The notes: a model not told the origin generated them from the letters alone. A stretch of 64,000 nucleotides of DNA from an uncultured Desulfobacter sp. (GCF_963666145.1 NZ_OY762614.1:2966501-3030500); one strand, 5' to 3'; positions 1-9,667 are shown, counted from the first letter of the stretch. Numbers and translations: made by a program.

Positions 1-29
1 AGGCTATAACGCGTATACATATATTCTTG

Positions 30-866
30 TTAATTTTGATTGGATTTTATCCAGATTTCTTCCACACACAATACAGCCTGCGCCTTGAAATTATGCTCCA
101 TGTTGGCGCCAAAGCACGCGGCATTTTCCCCGAAAACCAGACCTGGATTCAGCGGGCCTGTACCTTTGGCCTTTTTGATGCCATTGACTTTTTCCCACCA
201 AAGCGCTGCACTTGCTGTTTTATCTTCACTGAAAACAAGTTCAAATCCTGACTTTTGGGCATACGTCCCAAGATTTTGGCGGGAACAAAGCATGGAGGCC
301 GCCGCGTCAGCGGCCCAGGGAGCAGGGTAAAGCGGTTCAGGCCCGGGGCCGTCCACAATTTCATGGATAAGAAGTTTCCCTCCCGGGGCCAGCACCCTTG
401 AAAATTCAGCAAAGGCTTTGGGTTTGTCTTCGATGTTAAGCAGTACGTGCTGGCAGAGCACGGCATCAAAAAAGTGGTCCGGGTAGGGTAACGCCAGCAG
501 GGACCCTTCTTTCAAATTTATGGTATCGTCCTTTGCAAAGCCGCACCACTGGTTTAACATATGTGCGGTTTCAATAAAATCTTTGGACAGGTCAATGCCA
601 TGGACAACAAGGCCGAAATGTTGTGCCAGAAGCCGGGATGTGCCGCCAATGCCGCAGCCTGCATCTAAAATGCTCATACCTTTTTTCAGTCCGGCCTGCT
701 CCACAAGTTCGATGGTGGCAGGGGCCGCCCCCGTATGAAGCTGGTCCACCGGGGCAAGATCCCGCAGAGCGATTTGTTCCGGATTTTTACCGGCATTTTC
801 AAGTCCCTGACGAATTTTTGATCCAAGATCCGGGCAGGTATAATGTGCTTTGGCAGGACTATTCAT
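30..866 (-). CDS. class I SAM-dependent methyltransferase
   Basis: Cytoplasmic 278-residue protein with a Rossmann-type SAM-binding domain. Motif I (LDAGCGIGGTSRL) lies near residues 68-80, followed by an acidic strand end (HGIDLS) and the late motif HEIVDGPG. It resembles the Methyltransf_11 and sterol/tocopherol methyltransferase group by motif spacing. The substrate cannot be read from sequence. The ATG is preceded by a weak purine-rich stretch (AAGGGAAAA). It is transcribed divergently from glucokinase and shares no obvious pathway with it. Methyltransferase assignment is firm; the specific role is unknown. Confidence 0.8.
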   Translation of the reverse strand: MNSPAKAHYTCPDLGSKIRQGLENAGKNPEQIALRDLAPVDQLHTGAAPATIELVEQAGLKKGMSILDAGCGIGGTSRLLAQHFGLVVHGIDLSKDFIETAHMLNQWCGFAKDDTINLKEGSLLALPYPDHFFDAVLCQHVLLNIEDKPKAFAEFSRVLAPGGKLLIHEIVDGPGPEPLYPAPWAADAAASMLCSRQNLGTYAQKSGFELVFSEDKTASAALWWEKVNGIKKAKGTGPLNPGLVFGENAACFGANMEHNFKAQAVLCVEEIWIKSNQN

Positions 867-977
867 ATTTTTCCCTTGTTAACGCTCCTAAAATTATTGA
901 AAAAAGCCTATATTTAAGAGCGTGTTGTTGTCAACTTAAACAGGTTCATATCCTTTAATTACACAGGTGTAAAACCC

Positions 978-1985
978 ATGATGCTTGCAGGAGATATCGG
1001 CGGCACAAAAATTGAGCTCGCGGTTTATGCCGACAGGACAAACGTGCCTGCAAATCCGGTTCACGAAGCCCGGTTTAAAAGTGCTGATTATCAATCTTTT
1101 GACGCCATTGTTCAAGAATTTTTAGATCAGATGGGTGTAAAGCCCCAATTTGCATGTTTCGGGGTGGCGGGTCCGGTAAAAGACGGCCATTCCCGGATCA
1201 CCAACCTGCCCTGGAACATTGACGCGGGTGAAATTAAACAGACCTGTGGTATCCCCAGCGTTTTTTTGATTAATGATTTGGAGGCTATTGCCGTATCTGT
1301 CCCTCATTTGAATGAAGATGCCCTTTTCACCCTGAACCCGGGAACGCCAGATCCCAAAGGAAACAGGGCCATTATTGCACCGGGTACGGGACTCGGCGTT
1401 GCTTTTCTGGTCTGGGCCGGTGCCGGGTACCGTGCCTTTGCAAGTGAAGGCGGACACGCTGCCTTTTCTCCCCGGGATGCCCAGGAAGTTAAACTTCTGG
1501 AATTTTTAACCCGGCGGTATGGCCACGTCAGTTTTGAACGGATCTGCTCGGGTAGCCAGTTGCCTAATATTTATGACTATTTTCTGGGAAATAAAATTTT
1601 TTCCGAACCTGAATGGTTAAGGGAAAAGCTGGATGCGGCGGCGGACAAAACCCCTGTGATCGTGGACGCTGCCCTTGAACACAAGGCCGATATCTGTGAA
1701 GCGGCACTGGACGTGTTTGTCCGCGTCCTTGGCTCAATAGCCGGCAATATGGCCGTGACACTTCTGCCCACAGGGGGGATCTATATTGGCGGCGGCATAC
1801 CGCCCCGTATCCTTAAAAGGCTGGCCCAGCCCGATTTCTTAAGCCGTATCGCTGACAAGGGGCGGTTTTCTTCTTTATGCGCCAATATGCCCGTCCATGT
1901 GATTCTTGATCCTAAGGCGGCGTTGCATGGTGCGGCCTGGTATGGGGTTGAGAACGGATACCGGGCAAAAGGGAGCCATCCCTAA
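978..1985 (+). CDS. glk: glucokinase
   Basis: Phosphorylates glucose with ATP to glucose-6-phosphate in the cytoplasm. The 335-residue length is close to the roughly 320 of proteobacterial Glk. It shows the N-terminal phosphate loop DIGGTK, the catalytic-region motif INDLEA with its Asp, the GTGLG turn, and the ASEGGHAAF sugar-binding segment. The start has tandem ATG codons, and either could be used. It is followed 76 bases later by a TauE-type permease with its own Shine-Dalgarno sequence. Glucokinase rather than another ROK-like kinase is supported by the ASEGGH signature and the absence of a ROK zinc motif. Confidence 0.9.
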   Translation: MMLAGDIGGTKIELAVYADRTNVPANPVHEARFKSADYQSFDAIVQEFLDQMGVKPQFACFGVAGPVKDGHSRITNLPWNIDAGEIKQTCGIPSVFLINDLEAIAVSVPHLNEDALFTLNPGTPDPKGNRAIIAPGTGLGVAFLVWAGAGYRAFASEGGHAAFSPRDAQEVKLLEFLTRRYGHVSFERICSGSQLPNIYDYFLGNKIFSEPEWLREKLDAAADKTPVIVDAALEHKADICEAALDVFVRVLGSIAGNMAVTLLPTGGIYIGGGIPPRILKRLAQPDFLSRIADKGRFSSLCANMPVHVILDPKAALHGAAWYGVENGYRAKGSHP

Positions 1986-2061
1986 CTATTCATTGCTTTT
2001 TTACCTTGATTTTATATATTGATCTTTTTGCCTAACTGATTACGGATAAAGGAGTGAATAG

Positions 2062-2859
2062 ATGATTTATATCGCGTTGTATCTGGCTGTAGGCGGTGTG
2101 GCCGGTGTACTGGCCGGGCTTTTAGGTATTGGCGGCGGCCTTATAATTGTTCCGATGCTGACTTCGGTGTTTACCCACCAGCATGTGGCCCATGAAGTGA
2201 TTGTTCACATGGCTTTGGGCACATCACTGGCCAGTATTTTATTTACGTCGGTTTCCAGTATGCGTTCCCATCATAAACGCGGTGCCGTGGTCTGGCCTGT
2301 GGTATTTCGAATCACACCGGGTATTCTGGTGGGCACATTTACAGGCACCTGGATTGCCTCCATGCTCTCCACCAATTTTCTTAAATGTTTTTTCGGCATT
2401 TTTTTATATTATGTGGGCACCCAGATGATCATGGGTATAAAACCCAAACCCACCCGGGACATTCCCGGTACAGCAGGCATCTTTGCGGCAGGCAGCATTA
2501 TCGGCGTATTTTCAAGTCTTGTGGGGATTGGCGGCGGGACCCTGTCCGTGCCGTTTCTGACCTGGTGTAACACCAAGATCCATAAAGCCATCGGCACGTC
2601 GGCGGGTATCGGATTTCCCATTGCCGCAGCCGGGTTTATAGGATATGTGATCAACGGGCTTGGGGTTCCGAACCTGCCGCCATACTCCCTGGGGTTTGTC
2701 AATCTTGGTGCTTTGGCAGGCATTGTTGCTGCCTCGGTACTCACCGCACCCATTGGTGTCAAACTTGCCCACAGCCTGCCCGTTGACAAGCTTAAACGCG
2801 TTTTTGCCGTACTGCTTTACGTGGTGGGGACCAGAATGCTGATCTCTGTGTTCTGGTAA
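2062..2859 (+). CDS. TauE/SafE family sulfite exporter-type permease
   Basis: Integral inner-membrane protein of 265 residues with about eight hydrophobic segments. It has the family's internal duplication: two glycine-rich turns, GLLGIGGGLIIVP near residues 20-32 and SLVGIGGGTLSVP near 153-165. The family exports sulfite, sulfoacetate or similar small anions. In a sulfate reducer a sulfur oxyanion substrate is plausible but not shown. A good Shine-Dalgarno (AAAGGAG) lies 6-7 bases before the ATG. A strong hairpin at 2923-2961 ends the transcript. Confidence 0.85.
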   Translation: MIYIALYLAVGGVAGVLAGLLGIGGGLIIVPMLTSVFTHQHVAHEVIVHMALGTSLASILFTSVSSMRSHHKRGAVVWPVVFRITPGILVGTFTGTWIASMLSTNFLKCFFGIFLYYVGTQMIMGIKPKPTRDIPGTAGIFAAGSIIGVFSSLVGIGGGTLSVPFLTWCNTKIHKAIGTSAGIGFPIAAAGFIGYVINGLGVPNLPPYSLGFVNLGALAGIVAASVLTAPIGVKLAHSLPVDKLKRVFAVLLYVVGTRMLISVFW

Positions 2860-2922
2860 TTCCAAGATCTTTGTCTGTCGGCCACACCGGCAGATTAAAC
2901 CTCTTGTGTTCTCTCCAACGGA

Positions 2923-2961
2923 AAAAGGAGGATAATCGACCAAATCGATTATCCTCCTTTT
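2923..2961. terminator. bidirectional intrinsic terminator between permease and aconitase genes
   Basis: A perfect 17-bp stem (2923-2939 with 2945-2961) encloses a 5-base loop. Runs of A on one side and T on the other allow it to act on both strands. It sits between two convergent genes. A second hairpin, GCCGGGGA/TCCCCGGC at 2972-2979 and 2988-2995, lies between it and the aconitase stop codon. Confidence 0.85.
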
Positions 2962-3019
2962 ATTATGGCATGCCGGGGAACGACTGCTCCCCGGCTTAAT
3001 CTGCTTTAATGATCAGCAA

Positions 3020-4936
3020 TTAGCCTTTGAAGGTTGCTTTGAACTGAGCCAGAGCACCACCGAGTTTCAGGGTGGGAATCACGTCTGTGTCAAAAGCACG
3101 TTCCAGCGGAAGTTTTTCGCCGTTTACTTCAAGGAACAGATCGCCGGCCAGATCAGTGGCGTCAAAGGATACGGTGTCGCCCTGGGTGATCTTGTCGTAG
3201 TCAGCCGGGTTTTTGAAGGTCATGGGAACGATACCGAAGTTAACCAGGTTGGCCACATGGATACGGGCAAAAGATTTAACGATAACCGCGCGGATACCAA
3301 GCCATCTCGGGCAAAGAGCGGCATGCTCACGGGAACTTCCCTGACCGTAGTTTTCAGCACCAACGATGATGCCTTCTCCGCCTGCGTCTCTGTGAGCTAC
3401 AGCGCGTTCTGCGAAGGTGCCGTCAACCAGTCTGTAAGTAGCCTGCATTGCGTATTCTTTAACATTGGAGCGCAAGGGCAGGTATACGCCGGCAGGCTGA
3501 ATGTCGTCAGTACTGATGTTGTCGCCAAGTTTCAGCAGAACTTCGCCTTTTACAACGTCAGGCAGCGGAGAGAACTCAGGCAGAGCCATGATGTTGGGAC
3601 CGCGAACAACGCCTTCGGACTTGTCGGCTTTATCCGGCATGATGAAGGAATCGGTGTCGATAACCGGCGGAATAACGTTGATGGCGATGTCTTTTGCTTC
3701 AGGAACGGTGATAACACCGGTCAGAGCACTGGCAGCAGCAACAAGCGGGCTGATCAGATGACATTGGGCATCGTCCGTACCGGAACGTTTCGGGAAGTTA
3801 CGGTTGAAGGTTCTCAGTGTGATGCCTTCGCTTGGGGGGGAACCGCCCTGGCCGATACAAGCGCCGCAACCATTTTCCATGATTCTGACGCCTGATTCGA
3901 ACATCATTTTGATGTAACCGGCATCAGCCAGCTGCATGGCAACGGATCTGGAACCCGGATAGAGCATGGTGTCAACTTTAACGCGTTTACCTTTAAGGGT
4001 TTCGGCGAAAGTAGCGATGTTTTCAAAGGAACTGTTGGTACAGGAACCAATGCACACCTGATGAATTTTAGTTCCGGCATGATCTTTAACTTTTTCAACA
4101 TTACCCGGAGAAGGATAGATGGCGATCAGCGGTTCAATTTCAGACAGGTTGATGTTGATTTCAGCGTCGTAGGAAGCGCCTTCGTCAGCGGACATTTCGG
4201 TGTAGTCACCGCCGCGGCCGCGGCTTTCCAGGAAGGCTTTGGTGTTTGCATCACTGGGGAAGATAGAGGTGGTGGCACCCATTTCAGCACCCATGTTGGT
4301 GATGGTGGCACGTTCTGTTAGGGACAGGGTGGCAACGCCGGGGCCACAATATTCAAAGATAATGCCCTTGCCGCCTTTTACGGAGACAATTTCAAGCATC
4401 TTTAAGATAACGTCCATGGCCATGCAGTTTTTGGCCAGCTGGCCGGTCAGGTAAACTTTGGTCACCTTGGGCATGGGCATGGTGTACATACCGGTAGCCA
4501 TTGCCAGAGCAACGTCATATCCGCCTGCACCCATGAAGATCGCACTACAACCACCGGCATTAACGGTATGGCTGTCAGCGCCAACACCTGTCATACCAGG
4601 TTTAACGAAGTTTTCCATGTTGGTGAAATGGCAGATACCTGTGCCGGGGGGAGAAAAGATGATGCCGAGTTTTGCGGCAACAGTTCTCAGGTATTGATGA
4701 TCATCTGGGTTTCTGAAACCGGATTGAAGCATACTATGATCAACAAAGTTCACAGCAAGGGGCTTTACCTTATCAACGCCCATGGCTTCCAGCTGAAGCA
4801 TACACATGGTACCGGTGGCATCCTGGGTGAAAGCTTCATCGATCTTAATTTTGATCAATTCCCCGGGTGCCGGCAATGCAGCAGGCTCAACCAGGTGATC
4901 CTTGAGGATCTTATGTGTTAAACTTAAAGCGCTCAT
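3020..4936 (-). CDS. aconitate hydratase (Aquifex-type)
   Basis: Interconverts citrate and isocitrate through cis-aconitate, using a [4Fe-4S] cluster. At 638 residues it is much shorter than AcnA (about 890) and matches the monomeric Aquifex/LeuC-like aconitase family. Cluster cysteines are visible in CIGSCTNSS (C299) and ENGCGACIGQGG (C357, C360). The substrate-binding GSSREHAA of the swivel domain is near residue 525, in the same polypeptide. With the ATP-citrate lyase and 2-oxoacid:ferredoxin oxidoreductase elsewhere in the window it supplies TCA-cycle steps. It stands alone as a single-gene unit. 3-isopropylmalate dehydratase is less likely, because that enzyme is normally split into two subunits. 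Confidence 0.9.
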   Translation of the reverse strand: MSALSLTHKILKDHLVEPAALPAPGELIKIKIDEAFTQDATGTMCMLQLEAMGVDKVKPLAVNFVDHSMLQSGFRNPDDHQYLRTVAAKLGIIFSPPGTGICHFTNMENFVKPGMTGVGADSHTVNAGGCSAIFMGAGGYDVALAMATGMYTMPMPKVTKVYLTGQLAKNCMAMDVILKMLEIVSVKGGKGIIFEYCGPGVATLSLTERATITNMGAEMGATTSIFPSDANTKAFLESRGRGGDYTEMSADEGASYDAEININLSEIEPLIAIYPSPGNVEKVKDHAGTKIHQVCIGSCTNSSFENIATFAETLKGKRVKVDTMLYPGSRSVAMQLADAGYIKMMFESGVRIMENGCGACIGQGGSPPSEGITLRTFNRNFPKRSGTDDAQCHLISPLVAAASALTGVITVPEAKDIAINVIPPVIDTDSFIMPDKADKSEGVVRGPNIMALPEFSPLPDVVKGEVLLKLGDNISTDDIQPAGVYLPLRSNVKEYAMQATYRLVDGTFAERAVAHRDAGGEGIIVGAENYGQGSSREHAALCPRWLGIRAVIVKSFARIHVANLVNFGIVPMTFKNPADYDKITQGDTVSFDATDLAGDLFLEVNGEKLPLERAFDTDVIPTLKLGGALAQFKATFKG

Positions 4937-5187
4937 TTTACCTCTCTTCGTTTATGGTTATGATCAATGCCCCGATCCAAACAGCATTAAAAACGTGAAA
5001 TATGCTTTCATTTCTGTCCAACCGAGGATTTAAATCTTTAGTCTCCGGTAGTACGCCACTCATGCTTTTAGGATAGGAAGATGCGTTTTGTCAAGAAATA
5101 TTAAATATGTTAAAGATTGTTATTGTTTTTTGTAAAAAAATATGAATTCGCGACTGAAACGCCATGGTGTTTTTGATTGATTTCGTG

Positions 5188-5844
5188 TTATTTGGGGTAT
5201 GCCATAAGCAGACGATTTTTGGGTGTGATCTCACCGGGAATTTTTTTAGTCATCACTGTATATCCCTGGCAGGCCAGCTTGATAGCCCTTGTGGCATCCA
5301 CGGCCAGGGGGCCGTCCATCCAACCGTCAAGCCCGCCTGTGTCACAACGTTCAAGATCATGGCAGCACGGCAGTACCGCAAGTTTTGCCCTGGCCGCCAC
5401 AGCTTTTTCAATCACCGTATCAGTCAGCGTGCCGCAGGCATGTACAGAGACGACAATATCCCGGGAAGAGAGTGCCACCTGCTCAAGGGGCATCCGGTTA
5501 AAACAAATTTTATCCTTTAACCGGGGCCATCTCTCGATCAAATTTTGGGAGAGCACCGCTGCATTTTCCGGGATATGGGTATCAACGGCCAAGGCATTTT
5601 CAGAGGTATCATCTAATAGTAGTAAGATATGGGATACCAGCCCGTGACCGCATGCCAGATCAACGATCCTGCCGCCACGAAAATGCCGTCTGATGCGCTT
5701 TGCCACCTCCCATGCTTCGTAAAGTTCCTTTCTGGGCAGCGTTTGGGACCGGCATACCGCACGTGCAATTTTATCAAACAGGGTATCCTTGGGAAACAAC
5801 GCCTGCTGATGTATGGTGAGCCTGTTTTTTGAGGATTTTTTCAT
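5188..5844 (-). CDS. methyltransferase domain protein, small Cys/His-containing type
   Basis: Predicted 218-residue SAM-binding protein. Motif I is IVDLACGHGLVSHIL, followed by AVDTH, then VVSVHACGTLTD and the cysteine pair LPCCHDLERCDT. The HACG...PCCH arrangement is seen in a poorly characterised methyltransferase group related to eukaryotic GSTCD/METTL25 proteins. Its substrate is unknown. The frame can be extended to a GTG at 6039, but those 65 residues look unlike any domain. The ATG at 5844 starts just before the conserved part and is preferred, although it has no clear Shine-Dalgarno. It is divergent from the histidine kinase gene. Confidence 0.65.
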   Translation of the reverse strand: MKKSSKNRLTIHQQALFPKDTLFDKIARAVCRSQTLPRKELYEAWEVAKRIRRHFRGGRIVDLACGHGLVSHILLLLDDTSENALAVDTHIPENAAVLSQNLIERWPRLKDKICFNRMPLEQVALSSRDIVVSVHACGTLTDTVIEKAVAARAKLAVLPCCHDLERCDTGGLDGWMDGPLAVDATRAIKLACQGYTVMTKKIPGEITPKNRLLMAYPK

Positions 5845-6098
5845 ATTAAGACGCACAATACAAAGATAGATGTAAAAACACAAGGGCGCCGAACAGCATG
5901 TTTTTCCATGAAACCGGGTCGGCCAATGATTATTCTTGAATGAATTCCGGAAAGACGATAAATTTATATAGACATGGTTCCAGTCTACGACAGATTTTGA
6001 AAAAGCGGTTGCTGTTCTCGCAACTTTACCGTTGATCACTGTGATTGCTTTTTTTAATGATTGATCACCAGCCCCACCCCCATCGGATAAGGAGCGGC

Positions 6099-7319
6099 AT
6101 GGCTGAAAAAACAGATCCCAAAAAACCGGAAGCCAACAGTCACGGCAAGGGCGGTCCCCAAATTGAGACAGGGGCTTTGCGCCTGCTGGGAAATGACGAG
6201 GTCTATGTCAGCCTTTTCAAGGAAAATTGTGCTGTCATGCTCATGGTTGATCCTGACAATTTAAATATCATTGACGCCAACCAAGCCGCCCTCCTTTTTT
6301 ACGGCTGGACCCATGAGCAAATCATCCGGAAAAAGGCAACAGATATTAACAATATTAACGAAAGCGTACTGGTCCCGAAAATCAGGGAGGCCATGCATAA
6401 AAAAAACTCTCATTTTTTTACCAGCCACTGCATGGCCAATGGGACTATCCGGGATGTTGAAGTTTATGCAAGCCCCATTATTTTAAACGGGGAAAAACGT
6501 ATCCATGCCATTATCCATGATACCACCGAACGTAAAAAAGCAGCCAAGGCCCTTGCCCGGTCTGAACAGAAACTTGCCGAACAGGCCATACGCACAAATC
6601 ATCTTGCCTCTCTGGGTGAACTTGCAGCCGGCGTGGCCCATGAGATTAACAATCCTGTGACCGGCATTATCAGTCTGGCAGAAGTCCTTATGGATAAATT
6701 TGCAGAAGATGAAAGGGAAAGAAAAATCCCTGAAATGATTATCCACGAAGGTGAGCGGATCAGCAAAATCGTAAAAAATCTGCTCTCCTTTGCCAAAGAC
6801 AGAGACGATGATTTCAGGCCGGTCTGCGTAAAGGATGTGCTCAAACTGTCGGTCTCCCTTATGGAAAGACAGATTTTAAAGGACGGCATACATTTATCCA
6901 TTCATCTTCCCCAACAGCCTTTGAGCGTCAATGGCCGAAGCCATGAACTCCAGCAGGTATTCATGAATATCATCAGCAATGGCCGTTATGCCATCAATGC
7001 CAGATACCCGGATCCGGATGAAAACAAAATATTTGAAATCCATGGAAAAATCCTGAAAATCCAAAAACAAGAGTATGTCCGGTTAATCTTCTTTGACAGG
7101 GGATCCGGCATTCCCTCTCCGCTTCTGGACAAAATAACAGCCCCGTTTTTTTCAACAAAACCCCATGACCAGGGAACAGGGCTTGGCTTGTCCATCAGCC
7201 ATGGAATTATAGACAGCCACGGGGGAAGGCTTTGGTTTGAAAGCCTGGAAAACGAGTACACAAAGGTGATGGTTGATCTGCCCCTGAACATGGGCCGGCC
7301 TTTGGACGAAAGCATATGA
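6099..7319 (+). CDS. PAS domain sensor histidine kinase
   Basis: A 406-residue kinase without predicted membrane segments, so probably cytoplasmic sensing. Order of domains: a variable N-terminal stretch, one PAS domain (about residues 50-165), a dimerisation/phosphoacceptor helix with H in GELAAGVAHEINNPVTG, then a HATPase domain (N box HELQQVFMNIISNGRYAI, G boxes DRGSGIP and GTGLGLS). The chosen ATG has AAGGAG 4 bases upstream; a further in-frame start at 6045 lacks one. Its last 4 bases overlap the next gene (ATGA), so it is translationally coupled to that sigma-54 activator, its probable partner. Confidence 0.88.
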   Translation: MAEKTDPKKPEANSHGKGGPQIETGALRLLGNDEVYVSLFKENCAVMLMVDPDNLNIIDANQAALLFYGWTHEQIIRKKATDINNINESVLVPKIREAMHKKNSHFFTSHCMANGTIRDVEVYASPIILNGEKRIHAIIHDTTERKKAAKALARSEQKLAEQAIRTNHLASLGELAAGVAHEINNPVTGIISLAEVLMDKFAEDERERKIPEMIIHEGERISKIVKNLLSFAKDRDDDFRPVCVKDVLKLSVSLMERQILKDGIHLSIHLPQQPLSVNGRSHELQQVFMNIISNGRYAINARYPDPDENKIFEIHGKILKIQKQEYVRLIFFDRGSGIPSPLLDKITAPFFSTKPHDQGTGLGLSISHGIIDSHGGRLWFESLENEYTKVMVDLPLNMGRPLDESI

Positions 7320-9031
7320 ACGACAGTATACTCATTGTTGACGATGAAAAAAGCATCCGTCTGGGCTTTGAAATGATCCTTTCAGATGCCGGGTATGAGG
7401 TATTGACCGCCGACGGATATGACCAGGCCCTTGAAATTGTGTCCGGGCATACCCCGGACCTGATTATTTCAGACATTCTTCTGGGCGGAAAAACCGGCAT
7501 TGATCTTTTAAGCGAGTTGAAAAAAAAAGAGTTAAACACGCCCGTGATCATGATCACAGGAGAGCCCAACATCGACACCTCAACCGAAGCGGTGAGGCTG
7601 GGCGCCTTTGACTACATCTCTAAGCCCATAAGAAAAAAGGCCTTGCTCAGAATCGTTCACAACAGCCTGAGGCATAAACACCTTCTGGATAAAAAGACAA
7701 AACTGGAAGAGGAAAACATCAAGGTCCGCCAGAATATGGAGGCCATATTCACAAGCCTTGAAGACGGGGTGATCTGCGTGGATAAAGAACTGGTTGTCCT
7801 GGAAGCCAATGCGGCAGTGGAAAAAATCTGCAGATTACCCGTTCAAAAAATTATGGGTAAAAACTTTGAAACCCTTGAAACCGCCTGTAACCAGTCCTGC
7901 ATCAAGGTTTTAAGGAAGACCCTTGAAACCAATAAAAGCGTGAGGCAAATCCATGCAGAATGCAATTTTCCGGGCGCATCCTCCCAGATCGTTCAATTGA
8001 CGGCAAACCCCCTCAAAATCCCGGGAGGGACATCCAACGGCGCTGTCCTTGTGGCCAGGAACATCACCCGGTTGAAAAATCTTGAGCAGGCCCTGAGCGA
8101 ACAAAATAAATTTCACAAAATGGTGGGCAAAAGCCATGGGATGAAACATGTATTCACCCTGGTGGAAGATCTGGCCGAGCTGGACACCACCGTATTGATT
8201 ACCGGAGAAACCGGTACCGGAAAGGAATTGGTGGCCCATGCCGTTCATCACAACAGCCTGAGAAAAGACAAGCCCTTTATTAAGGTCAACTGCAGCGCCT
8301 TGTCCGACAACCTGCTTGAAAGTGAATTGTTCGGCCATGTCAAAGGGGCATTCACAGGGGCGGTCAAAGATAAAAAAGGCCGGTTTGAGATGGCGGACCA
8401 GGGCAGTCTTTTCCTTGATGAACTTGGCGATATCTCTCCATTGACCCAGCTCAAACTGCTGCGGGTACTCCAGGAAAAAGAGTTTGAACGGGTGGGGGAC
8501 TCCACCCCGTTGAGGGTGGATGTCCGGATCATTGCCGCTACAAACTGTGATCTGAAAGAAAAGGTGGCCCAGGGAGAATTCAGGGAAGACCTCTTCTACA
8601 GGGTTAATGTGGTCAATATACAGGTGCCGGCCTTAAGACAGAGGCGTGAGGATATTCCGCTTTTAACGGAACATTTTTTATCCCGGTTTAACATCCGGTT
8701 CAAAAAACAGGTCAATGCCGTATCCAGCGAGGTGATGAATGCCTTTATGAATTATTCCTGGCCGGGAAACATAAGAGAGCTTGAGCATGCCCTAGAGCAT
8801 GGATTTGTCCTGACCCGGGAAGGCACAATATCATTTGAGCACCTGCCCCTGGAAATAAAGAAAGGGTTTGCACCCCTGCCCGATTCACAGAACCCCTCCT
8901 TTTCAAAACAGGCCCTGGTTGCCGCACTTGAAAAAACAATGTGGAACAAATCCAGGGCCGCCCGGCTTCTGGGAATCTCCCGGCGGACCATTTATCGAAG
9001 AATCGCCGAGTATAAGATTACGCCCCCTTGA
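7316..9031 (+). CDS. NtrC-family sigma-54-dependent response regulator with PAS domain
   Basis: A 571-residue transcription activator. The N-terminal receiver (residues 1-120) has DDEKS and the phospho-acceptor Asp in DLIISDILLGG. A PAS domain follows (about 140-250), then the AAA+ sigma-54 interaction domain with Walker A GETGTGKE and the RNA polymerase contact loop GAFTGA. The C terminus is a Fis-type helix-turn-helix (NKSRAARLLGISRRTIYRR). It overlaps the kinase gene by 4 bases and probably forms a two-component pair with it. An extra PAS between receiver and AAA+ is less common and suggests a second input. Target promoters are not evident nearby. Confidence 0.92.
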   Translation: MNDSILIVDDEKSIRLGFEMILSDAGYEVLTADGYDQALEIVSGHTPDLIISDILLGGKTGIDLLSELKKKELNTPVIMITGEPNIDTSTEAVRLGAFDYISKPIRKKALLRIVHNSLRHKHLLDKKTKLEEENIKVRQNMEAIFTSLEDGVICVDKELVVLEANAAVEKICRLPVQKIMGKNFETLETACNQSCIKVLRKTLETNKSVRQIHAECNFPGASSQIVQLTANPLKIPGGTSNGAVLVARNITRLKNLEQALSEQNKFHKMVGKSHGMKHVFTLVEDLAELDTTVLITGETGTGKELVAHAVHHNSLRKDKPFIKVNCSALSDNLLESELFGHVKGAFTGAVKDKKGRFEMADQGSLFLDELGDISPLTQLKLLRVLQEKEFERVGDSTPLRVDVRIIAATNCDLKEKVAQGEFREDLFYRVNVVNIQVPALRQRREDIPLLTEHFLSRFNIRFKKQVNAVSSEVMNAFMNYSWPGNIRELEHALEHGFVLTREGTISFEHLPLEIKKGFAPLPDSQNPSFSKQALVAALEKTMWNKSRAARLLGISRRTIYRRIAEYKITPP

Positions 9032-9039
9032 CCTGCTAC

Positions 9040-9084
9040 TGTGCCTGGCACACAGTGTGCCAGACACAACGTGTGCCTGGCACA
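9040..9084. repeat. three 13-bp palindromes at exact 16-bp spacing
   Basis: TGTGCCTGGCACA occurs at 9040-9052 and again at 9072-9084. A variant, TGTGCCAGACACA, lies exactly midway at 9056-9068. Each perfect copy is an inverted repeat around its central base, so the block can also fold as hairpins. It lies just behind the NtrC-type gene and 184 bases before the lone receiver gene. It could be a terminator, a protein-binding array, or a REP-type repeat. Confidence 0.75.
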
Positions 9085-9101
9085 GTTTATATGTGAGTTT
9101 G

Positions 9102-9111
9102 CCCCCCCCCC
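9102..9111. repeat. C10 homopolymer tract in intergenic DNA
   Basis: Ten consecutive C residues lie 157 bases before the ATG of the single-domain response regulator. Long C or G tracts are prone to slipped-strand length change. Here a change would alter promoter or leader spacing rather than a reading frame. The position relative to any promoter is not known. Confidence 0.7.
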
Positions 9112-9267
9112 TTCCTATTCCGAATATATTGATTTTTTAAGTCTAAAACCTTGATAATACAGTTTATTTGGGCGTTTGAGCTTTTTTTATAATCCCTTGG
9201 CCCGATAATTGAATTGTTGCATTCCCGAATTTGAAACAAAAGATAAAAATAAAAAATTGAGACTCCC

Positions 9268-9639
9268 ATGGCAAAAATTCTAATAGTTGATGATGAAGAA
9301 AGTATCCGTTTTACCTTCTCCCTCATACTGACGGGTGCAGGCCACGAGGTGTTTAAAGCTGAAAGTAAATCCGAGGCAATGGCAATTCTCGATTCAACAG
9401 AAATTGATGTGGCAATTGTAGACATGTTTCTGGGCTCCCATAACGGTATGGATCTCATCAAATATGTACACATGGCTCATGGTTCCTGCACCCCCCTCCT
9501 GATGTCTTCATACCCCTTGCCCGCGCCCCGGAAGTTAAACGCTCATTTTTTTGCATTTGTGCAAAAGCCGGTAAAAAAACTCGCCCTCTGCAACGCCGTT
9601 GAGGGTGCAATAGCCAGTAAAAGCCTTAACAGGTGTTAA
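9268..9639 (+). CDS. single-domain response regulator (CheY-like receiver)
   Basis: A 123-residue stand-alone receiver. It has the acidic pair in LIVDDEES, the phospho-acceptor Asp in IVDMFLGSHNGMD (near D52), a Ser in LLMSSY in place of the usual Thr region, and the conserved Lys in FVQKPVKK. There is no output domain. It is placed directly before cheW and a chemoreceptor gene, so a role as a diffusible phospho-carrier in a chemosensory or kinase relay is plausible. The partner kinase may be the PAS kinase upstream. That link is inferred from position only. Confidence 0.85.
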   Translation: MAKILIVDDEESIRFTFSLILTGAGHEVFKAESKSEAMAILDSTEIDVAIVDMFLGSHNGMDLIKYVHMAHGSCTPLLMSSYPLPAPRKLNAHFFAFVQKPVKKLALCNAVEGAIASKSLNRC

Positions 9640-9667
9640 AAAGTTAAGATAAGGAATCGAATAGATA

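Noticed and set aside
3257..3895. 212-codon frame opposite the aconitase gene
   Set aside because: Antisense to a well-supported gene; composition looks like a mirror of the aconitase codons.
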